The translations under genes were made by a program, and so were the position numbers. 58,526 nt of DNA from Planctomycetaceae bacterium (GTDB taxonomy: Bacteria > Planctomycetota > Planctomycetia > Pirellulales > Pirellulaceae): NCBI GenBank assembly GCA_002723275.1, contig PBNZ01000044.1, positions 1-58,526 of the forward strand. The letters run 5' to 3'. Of this stretch, positions 52,949 to 58,526 are shown piece by piece. Each line of letters begins with the position of its first letter. Position 1 is the first letter of the stretch. The notes under the pieces are model-generated. The model worked only from the letters and a program-made list of their open reading frames with translations. It ran no database searches and had not been told where the DNA came from.

Positions 52949-53914
52949 ATGAGAGTCTTATCCGGCATTCAGCCGACAGGCCGATTCCATTGGGGAAACT
53001 ATTTTGGCGCCATCCAGCAGTATCTAGATCTTCAGCGTGAGGACGAATCGTATTACTTCATTGCGAATCTTCACGCGCTCACGACGGTTCGTGAAAAAGA
53101 TGTGCTCTGGCAGAATTCTGTCGACGCTGCCCTCGACTTGCTGGCCCTGGGGCTCGATCCATCGCACGCCACGCTGTTCTTGCAGTCCGATGTCCCGGAG
53201 GTCTCCGAGCTCTGCTGGCTATTGATGACGGGTACGCCTTTAGGCCTGCTCGAACGATGCCACGCCTACAAAGAAAAGAAAGCCAAAGGCCTGAAAGCAG
53301 ACGCAGGCTTGTTCACCTATCCGGTGTTGATGGCCGCCGACATTCTGGCCTATGACGCCGACATCGTGCCCGTTGGCGAAGATCAGGTTCAACATATCGA
53401 AGTGACCCGCGATCTAGCGGGAAGCTTCAACCACCAATTCGGCGAAACCTTTGTATTGCCGAAGGCCAAGGTACTTGAATCCAGCGCTAAGGTACCTGGC
53501 GCCGACGGACAAAAAATGTCCAAGAGCTACGGCAACACCATTGAGATCTTCGAAGACACGAAAAAGCAACGTAAACAGATCATGCGGATGCCAACCGACT
53601 CGCGTCCCATGGAAGATGCCAAAGATCCTGACACGGATCATCTCTACCAATTGTTCTCGCTCTTTGCACCAGACGAGGAGCGCGAAGAAATGGCAGCCAT
53701 GTACCGGCGAGGAGGGTTCGGCTACGGCGATGTCAAAAAGTCCTTGGCAGAGGCCGCGGAAAACTTCTTTGGCGAGGCGCGTGAACGGCGACAAGAACTC
53801 GAAGCCAATCCGAAAAAGGTGATGGAGATTCTCGGCGATGGTGCGAGCCGTGCTCGAAAGAAGGCAGGTGACGTTCTTCATCGCGCCCAACAAGCCTGTG
53901 GATTAAAGCGATAG
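52949..53914 (+). CDS. trpS: Tryptophanyl-tRNA synthetase
   Basis: The protein has 321 residues. The class I HIGH-type motif appears as [11 protein letters not shown] and the KMSKS motif as [27 protein letters not shown] is the usual start. The middle has [20 protein letters not shown] and [20 protein letters not shown]. Length is standard. It lies 160 bases after the pyrD remnant. Confidence 0.96.
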   Translation: MRVLSGIQPTGRFHWGNYFGAIQQYLDLQREDESYYFIANLHALTTVREKDVLWQNSVDAALDLLALGLDPSHATLFLQSDVPEVSELCWLLMTGTPLGLLERCHAYKEKKAKGLKADAGLFTYPVLMAADILAYDADIVPVGEDQVQHIEVTRDLAGSFNHQFGETFVLPKAKVLESSAKVPGADGQKMSKSYGNTIEIFEDTKKQRKQIMRMPTDSRPMEDAKDPDTDHLYQLFSLFAPDEEREEMAAMYRRGGFGYGDVKKSLAEAAENFFGEARERRQELEANPKKVMEILGDGASRARKKAGDVLHRAQQACGLKR

Positions 53915-53931
53915 CTGAGGCAGCACATACG

Positions 53932-54318
53932 ATGAACGTCATCGGAATTGGCACGGATATCACCGAATGCTTGCGAATCGCTCAGATGATCGAGCGACAT
54001 GGCGAAATCTTCATCACACGCGTCTACACGCCCCACGAGATCGAATACTGCAGTTCTCGTAAATCATCGACTCAGCACTACGCCGGTCGCTGGGCAGCTA
54101 AAGAGGCGGTGCTGAAGGCGCTGGGCACCGGCTGGATTCGAGGAATCACCTGGCGAGATGTGGAGGTCCGAAACCGCCAGGGCGGTAAACCGACCATCGC
54201 CTTGGCTGGTGGAGCCCGTGAGATTTGCGAAAAACTGGGAATCGGCGAAATGCAAATCTCGATCTCGCATTGCCGGAGCCACGCAACGGCCTTCGCTATC
54301 GCTCTCTGCGACGATTGA
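53932..54318 (+). CDS. acpS: Holo-[acyl-carrier-protein] synthase
   Basis: The protein has 128 residues. It transfers phosphopantetheine from CoA to ACP. Signatures are VIGIGTDITECLRIAQMI with the metal Asp, FITRVYTPHEIEYC and AGRWAAKEAVLKALGTG with the Glu/Lys of the active site. Length is normal. It begins 17 bases after trpS, and a tRNA gene lies past its end on the other strand. Confidence 0.93.
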   Translation: MNVIGIGTDITECLRIAQMIERHGEIFITRVYTPHEIEYCSSRKSSTQHYAGRWAAKEAVLKALGTGWIRGITWRDVEVRNRQGGKPTIALAGGAREICEKLGIGEMQISISHCRSHATAFAIALCDD

Positions 54319-54423
54319 CCGAGCAGCTCTCCCGACCGCTTGGATTGGCAGATTCAAGAAGACCGCCAACAAAGCCGGTAAAACCATTTCCCGCAATTTT
54401 TGGGTAAAACGGGGTAAAGAGAG

Positions 54424-54497
54424 TGGGCGCACGAAGATTCGAACTTCGGACCTCGTCGTTATCAGCGACGCGCTCTAACCAACTGAGCTATGCGCCC
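54424..54497 (-). tRNA. tRNA-Ile (GAT)
   Basis: On the minus strand the 74-base sequence folds as a tRNA: acceptor GGGCGCA/TGCGCCC with discriminator A, D arm GCTCAGTTGGTTAGAGC, anticodon stem CGTCG/CGACG with loop CTGATAA (anticodon GAT), and T arm CGAAG-TTCGAAT-CTTCG. CCA is not encoded. It is a stand-alone gene, not inside an rRNA operon. Confidence 0.97.
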
Positions 54498-54845
54498 GGC
54501 AAAGAAGGTCCCTATTCTAAGTCTGGTCACCCAGCTGTCAAAGGCCCTTCGATGGTTTTCAATCGGCTAACGACCGGCAATCAGGCCAGCAAAGCTGGCA
54601 TCTTTTCCAGGTTCAAGCCGGCGAACACCCCCCCCAAGAATTAACGTAGGCAAAGAAAGTAAGCCCGAAGAAACGTCAGCGGAAAATTTTACCCGCTTTG
54701 CCTAATGCGAACGATCGTTATCTCCGAAAAAGATAGCGAGGGTGTCGTTTTTCGATCGCTGGCAGCGAATGCATTCCGACGACGAACACCGACAATTTCC
54801 CTCCAAATTGATCGCTCACCAAAGTAAACGCAGGAATCTCAGCCG
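54498..54845. other. Intergenic region between tRNA-Ile and the TlpA-like gene
   Basis: No gene seen in about 350 bases. It should hold the tRNA promoter on the minus strand and the promoter of the plus-strand gene; GAGGGTGTCG-rich and AT-rich segments alternate, but no hexamer pair is convincing. Confidence 0.4.
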
Positions 54846-56732
54846 ATGCTTCGTTCTGCAATCATCTGTTCGACTAGCTTCGCTCTCTTCCTGACCGCCA
54901 TGCCAGCACCGGCATCTGCGGCTCAACCGACGGTTCGGCAGGCGTTAAGCCTCGTCCCCATGCAAAAACATGTGGATTTCGATCGTCCAACCGAGGCGGA
55001 AACACAGGAATGCACCATCAAGGCAACGAATGAGGACAGCGAACGAGCTTGGGTCGTTCGAGCCCCCAACGGAAACCTGCTGCGACGCTTTGTCGACACG
55101 AATGGCGATAACAAGATCGACCAATGGAGGTATTACCGCGGTGGAATTGAAGTTTACCGCGATGTCGACGCCGACTTCAACGAGAAAGCGGATCAGTATC
55201 GCTGGTTCGGCACCGGCGGTATGCGTTGGGGCCTTGATGAAAACGAAGATGGAAAGATCGATCGTTGGAAGTGGATTTCGCCCGAAGAAGTAACCGCAGA
55301 GGTGGTCCGAGCGGTCCGTGACAAAGATGCAAATCGCTTCGCGACATTACTCATCACCAACGATGAGCTCTCCTCGCTGGGCTTGAAAGATGAATTCGCA
55401 AGTCAAATCAAGGCGCGCACTCAGCAGGCTCGCACTGGCTTCCTTGACTACGCCAAAGCTGAACCGAACTTTACCTCTCAAACGGAATGGATCGATTTCA
55501 GTGCCCCCAGCCCGGGAGTCGTCCCCGCGGGTGGCGAGCAGACTTCGAAAGATATCATCGTTTATGAAAACGTCATCGCAGTCGCCGACACCGAAGGTGC
55601 TCACAAAGATCTACAGATCGGTACCTTGGTTCGCGTCGGCGATAGCTGGCGATTAATTGATTTACCCTCAAGTGAGAATACAGGGTTCTTCTTCACCGCA
55701 GTTACGCGACAAGGATCGAACAATTCGACGGCCTCCACTGGAACCAGTGCCAAAATCCAGAAGCTGGTCCTCGAACTCGAAGAGCTTGATGCGAGCCTGG
55801 CCAAGGCCAGTTCACCACCGGCCATTCGCAGAATCTACCAGCAACGGTCGGCCGTCCTCGAACAACTCATCAGCGCTAGCCCCGCCAGCGAGAAGAATAT
55901 GTGGCTCTTGCAATTAGTAGACAGCGTTGTCGCCACCGCTGAACCCGGTGCCGGCGATGGCGGCATCAAAGCATTGACCGATCTCAATGATAAGGTGGCG
56001 GAACTCACCGAGGATGAAGAGATTCTTGCCCAGGCAAAATTTGCACTCCTCACCGCGGAATACACAGCCAGCCTGCAGGACCCCAAAGCCAACTTTGGAA
56101 AAATCCAAGCAGATTGGATCACGTCGCTCGAAGATTTTGTCAAAAGCTACGACGGCACACGGCCAGCAGGTGAGGCGATGCTGCAATTGGCAGTCTCCCA
56201 AGAATTTGCGGGCGAAGATGAAGACGCCGATAAGTGGTACCGACTGATTGTGCGAAAATACCCCGAAACCGAAATGTCCGAAAAAGCCGCTGGGGCAACG
56301 CGTCGGCTCAGTTCCGTCGGGCAGCCACTCGAATTACGCGGCAAGGGCCTCGACGGACGTCCGTTCGATCTCGGTAGCCTACGTGGCAGAGTAGTCCTGG
56401 TGCACTACTGGGCGAGCTGGTGTGAGCCCTGCAAGGAAGATATGCAAAAACTTCGTGAAGTCCTAGCCAAGAACGCACGCAAAAAGTTTGCCGTGGTTGG
56501 CGTAAATCTCGATGACCAACCGCAAGCTGCCATCGAATACATTCGATCAGGACGCATCAAGTGGCCGCAAGTTCACGATCAAGGCGGACTCGAAAGTCGA
56601 CTCGCTAAACAGATGGGAGTTTTCACACTTCCGCTGATGATTCTCGTCGACGCCGACGGTAATGTCGTCAATCGATCAATAACGGTTGAAGAGTTAGACG
56701 CAGAGATCAGTAAGCGTCTGCCAAAGCGTTAA
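54846..56732 (+). CDS. Secreted TlpA-like thioredoxin fusion with EF-hand-like repeats
   Basis: The protein has 628 residues with a signal peptide (ICSTSFALFLTAMPAPASA). Residues about 85-140 hold Asp-rich EF-hand or dockerin-like loops (DTNGDNKIDQWRYY, DVDADFNEKADQYRW, DENEDGKIDRWKW) that may bind calcium. The middle is helical (TPR-like toward 440-480). The C-terminus from about 490 is a TlpA/ResA-type thioredoxin domain with the active site WASWCEPCK and a late cis-Pro in FTLPLMIL. It probably reduces disulfides or heme-maturation cysteines outside the cytoplasm; which partner is unknown. Confidence 0.85.
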   Translation: MLRSAIICSTSFALFLTAMPAPASAAQPTVRQALSLVPMQKHVDFDRPTEAETQECTIKATNEDSERAWVVRAPNGNLLRRFVDTNGDNKIDQWRYYRGGIEVYRDVDADFNEKADQYRWFGTGGMRWGLDENEDGKIDRWKWISPEEVTAEVVRAVRDKDANRFATLLITNDELSSLGLKDEFASQIKARTQQARTGFLDYAKAEPNFTSQTEWIDFSAPSPGVVPAGGEQTSKDIIVYENVIAVADTEGAHKDLQIGTLVRVGDSWRLIDLPSSENTGFFFTAVTRQGSNNSTASTGTSAKIQKLVLELEELDASLAKASSPPAIRRIYQQRSAVLEQLISASPASEKNMWLLQLVDSVVATAEPGAGDGGIKALTDLNDKVAELTEDEEILAQAKFALLTAEYTASLQDPKANFGKIQADWITSLEDFVKSYDGTRPAGEAMLQLAVSQEFAGEDEDADKWYRLIVRKYPETEMSEKAAGATRRLSSVGQPLELRGKGLDGRPFDLGSLRGRVVLVHYWASWCEPCKEDMQKLREVLAKNARKKFAVVGVNLDDQPQAAIEYIRSGRIKWPQVHDQGGLESRLAKQMGVFTLPLMILVDADGNVVNRSITVEELDAEISKRLPKR

Positions 56733-56759
56733 AGAATCTAACGCAGTAAAGAAATCAGA

Positions 56760-56785
56760 GCGAGGTTGGTCGAACCCAACCTCGC
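56760..56785. terminator. Bidirectional stem-loop terminator
   Basis: GCGAGGTTGG at 56760-56769 pairs perfectly with CCAACCTCGC at 56776-56785 around TCGAAC, a 10-bp stem. On the minus strand the stem is followed by T-rich TTTCTTT; on the plus strand only a weak CTTACCTCTT follows. It sits between the convergent TlpA-like gene and the small basic gene. Confidence 0.7.
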
Positions 56786-56808
56786 GTCCCCTTACCTCTT
56801 ACGGTCTT

Positions 56809-56979
56809 CTACCAGTTCCAGTGTTTGTTTCGACGCTGTCGAATACCACCTGGTTTCCCGCTTGAGTTTTGGCGGGCACGCCGTCGGGACGCATGCGGCC
56901 GACGCACTCGGTAAGTGTCTCGTCGGAGTTCTCGTTCTTCTCGTTCAATGTCGTCGTAGCTGTTGTCGCTGTTAGCCAT
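56809..56979 (-). CDS. Small basic protein of 56 residues
   Basis: ATG at 56977-56979 with GGTGAA just upstream gives MANSDNSYDDIEREERELRR followed by a tail rich in Arg and Lys that ends KHWNW. The N-terminal half is acidic, the C-terminal half is very basic (ASRRRARQ, IRQRRNKHWNW), so it may bind nucleic acid or ribosomes. I do not recognise a family. It is supported by the ribosome site, the convergent terminator just past its stop, and the sharp charge pattern. It is too short for length-based callers. Confidence 0.6.
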   Translation of the reverse strand: MANSDNSYDDIEREERELRRDTYRVRRPHASRRRARQNSSGKPGGIRQRRNKHWNW

Positions 56980-57611
56980 TAGCTTCACCGATTGCCTGTC
57001 TTAAAAGGTCAACGTGATGAACTCGACTACCGAGTTCGATGACCGCTTTCAAGGCAAGCCGCGCGCCAACAGCTATCACAACCGAAAAAAACCAAATTAC
57101 CGGTAAATAAAGACTTATACGAACACACCTAACTTCTTGACTAAGAACAACTTCCAACCCAACTCATTCGTTTCATTTAACGCATCCCCCAAAAAACACC
57201 TTTTTGATCCAAGAGACCCTTTTTCACTGTATTTGTGAATCGACCTGGAGAAAAATCACAAATCACTACTAGAAAACAACTTACAACTAAAACGCCCCAT
57301 TCCCCCTATAGCCCCACCGCCTATCCCGCCTGAAAAAAAAACCGCAACGTATTACCTCATATGAACTTATGAAAAAATCCATGACATTGACCTCCATTTC
57401 ACCAAAACAGTGATCCTTCACCAGGATGGTGGATTGTAAGGGTTACAAAGAGTTTGCAGCGGATGCAAAGATCGGCCAGAGGGTCGCCACGCGAAAGATC
57501 CGAGACTTTAACAATTTTTCAAATTTTTCAATTGTCATTGATCCCCTGGCATGAGAATCGCTATACGGTAGCTCCATAAACACTCGTAAGGAATGGAATC
57601 CTGGAGCAAGT
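56980..57611. other. AT-richer intergenic region of 630 bases
   Basis: No supportable gene on either strand; the base composition is more AT-rich than the coding DNA, with runs such as CCAAAAAACACCTTTTTG and TGAAAAAAAAACC. It probably contains the promoters of the small basic gene and the small membrane gene, and it could hide a small RNA that I cannot prove from sequence. Confidence 0.45.
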
Positions 57612-57893
57612 ATGAACTGGTCGATTGATACCGCGTTTTTCTTTTCTTTTGCACTCATCCAGCTTTTTGGAGTCTTTGGCCTGATTGCCAGCCGGCTTGG
57701 CGAAAAGTGTGGGCGCCATTCGCTTGGTCAAGGCACCTTTTTCGCCGCGATGTTCGTGGTTGCCAGCTCAATCATCGTAGCTCTGCTAGTTGGCAGCGGC
57801 GGATGGGCGATTTCTGGCACGACGCTGTCATTGATGGTGATCGGTGCGACCTTAGATTGTGGTCGCTGGCAGGCGGTCCGCCCCTGCCAATAG
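57612..57893 (+). CDS. Small membrane protein of unknown role
   Basis: The protein has 93 residues with two or three hydrophobic helices (FFFSFALIQLFGVFGLIAS, FFAAMFVVASSIIVALLVGS, GTTLSLMVIGATLDCGRW). Ribosome site GGAGCAAGT directly precedes the ATG. I recognise no family. Confidence 0.65.
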   Translation: MNWSIDTAFFFSFALIQLFGVFGLIASRLGEKCGRHSLGQGTFFAAMFVVASSIIVALLVGSGGWAISGTTLSLMVIGATLDCGRWQAVRPCQ

Positions 57894-58178
57894 AACCTGG
57901 CAGTACCCAAACGGGCGGCAGCAGTGCTATCGCCTCTTATGGCAAATTATTCATTAATTTTGGCAAACCCCTCAGAATCGAAATTTTCGTTTCGCTCTCG
58001 AGTCTCTCCTGGCCGAAACAGTAACCAGAAGAAAATGGATGCGACGAGGCTGCGCGTCGGGGGGGCCGCGGTCGATTCGTCATCGCGATCAACATGCTCC
58101 CCCCGTTCGCCGAAGTCTCGCGAAAGCCATATCGCGACTCATGGATGCTGGCGAAAAACTCAGGAGGGGGAATACACA

Positions 58179-58526
58179 ATGAAAAGAGCATTTGTGGCAT
58201 TATTAGCCCTGACGCTGACCACGTTGTCGGGGACGTTGGCCACGGCGGATGACGAGAAGATCGCGAAGCAGATCGTCGATCGGCTTCAGCAGCACCGTCA
58301 GTCGGCACAACTACAGGATTTCAACATTGGCGTTCAAGTTGAGGACGGCACTGTGACCATGATGGGCAATGTCGCTTCATCGGATCATGCCGTTTTAGCC
58401 CTGGATGTCGCCAGGCGAATCCCGGGCGTGAAGCTCGTGGTCAATGATCTCTACGTGCAGACGGAGGCACCTGCTGCTCCGGCACCTGCTGCTCCGGCAC
58501 CTGCTGCTCCGGCACCTGCTGCTCCG
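58179..58526 (+). CDS. Secreted BON-domain protein, cut by the window end
   Basis: The visible 116 residues start after AGGAGGGGG. A signal peptide (RAFVALLALTLTTLSGTLA) is followed by a BON domain (DDEKIAKQIVDRLQ, QLQDFNIGVQVEDGTVTMMG, HAVLALDVARRIPGVKLVVN). BON proteins bind membranes or polysaccharides in the periplasm. After VQTEAPA an Ala-Pro repeat runs to the window edge, so the rest, probably a second domain, is not visible. Confidence 0.88.
   Translation, partial: MKRAFVALLALTLTTLSGTLATADDEKIAKQIVDRLQQHRQSAQLQDFNIGVQVEDGTVTMMGNVASSDHAVLALDVARRIPGVKLVVNDLYVQTEAPAAPAPAAPAPAAPAPAAP
58467..58526 (+). repeat. 15-bp coding minisatellite, four copies, cut at the edge
   Basis: GCACCTGCTGCTCCG is repeated four times without a change and encodes APAAP units in frame. 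The array runs into the window end, so its true copy number is unknown. Identical codons in each copy suggest recent expansion by slippage. Confidence 0.95.

Overview
The window is a chromosomal segment of a Planctomycetota bacterium, most likely from the Pirellulaceae or a close relative. The evidence is the family content: two very large secreted proteins of the PVC-type membrane-bound dehydrogenase / HEAT / cytochrome c architecture, paired secreted sulfatases, a Tat-exported sugar isomerase-like protein, zinc-ribbon membrane proteins with a GYF domain, and short-leader genes that often start with GTG or TTG. No phage, IS element, CRISPR array or rRNA was seen. One tRNA gene (Ile-GAT) is present.

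Layout. 1-3.0 kb: a SpoU/TrmH RNA methyltransferase converges with selD, which itself carries an in-frame UGA at the catalytic position followed by a SECIS-like hairpin, then a TIM-barrel sugar isomerase-like gene. 3.5-14.9 kb: an outward-facing metabolism block with a degenerate SGNH plus dehydrogenase protein, a separate HEAT-cupredoxin-cytochrome c protein, a fused TctC-TctB plus TctA transporter, and a second dehydrogenase-cytochrome. Three of these transcription units share a nearly identical GTTATAATnCGG element. 14.9-21.7 kb: a lone OmpR-type winged helix, a secreted gluzincin, two sulfatases, a hemerythrin-like protein and an unknown. 21.7-32.5 kb: pcm, a universal stress protein, an HPF-like ribosome factor, an Hpt / hybrid kinase phosphorelay pair, an alcohol dehydrogenase lacking its structural zinc cysteines, nfo, zinc-ribbon membrane proteins, and a glucuronokinase-like GHMP kinase coupled to galU. 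32.6-39.7 kb: acnA, a tandem DUF1330 protein, a winged-helix AAA+ ATPase, dcd and nth. 40-50.6 kb: a long plus-strand run with a BI-1 protein, DUF309, LON-domain protein, folE, two membrane proteins, a giant FAD/Fe-S dehydrogenase, moaD, moaE, moaA, a class V desulfurase-like enzyme and a YkgJ-like protein. 51-58.5 kb: an HU-family protein with a tail, a small lipoprotein, a damaged pyrD, trpS, acpS, tRNA-Ile, a TlpA-like thioredoxin fusion, a 56-residue basic protein, a small membrane protein, and the start of a BON-domain protein cut by the window end.

How the parts fit together. The sulfatases, dehydrogenases, blue-copper/heme carriers and the tripartite transporter fit a marine or freshwater polysaccharide degrader that oxidises substrates outside the cytoplasm and passes electrons to copper and heme carriers. 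SelD (selenophosphate) and the class V desulfurase-like enzyme point to active selenium or sulfur transfer, and moaA/D/E to molybdenum cofactor synthesis. The most unusual points are the selenoprotein SelD, the split dehydrogenase / copper-heme pair under a shared promoter element, the TctC-TctB fusion lipoprotein, the glucuronokinase-galU pair, and the broken pyrD. Functions are inferred from remembered family motifs; no database search was possible.
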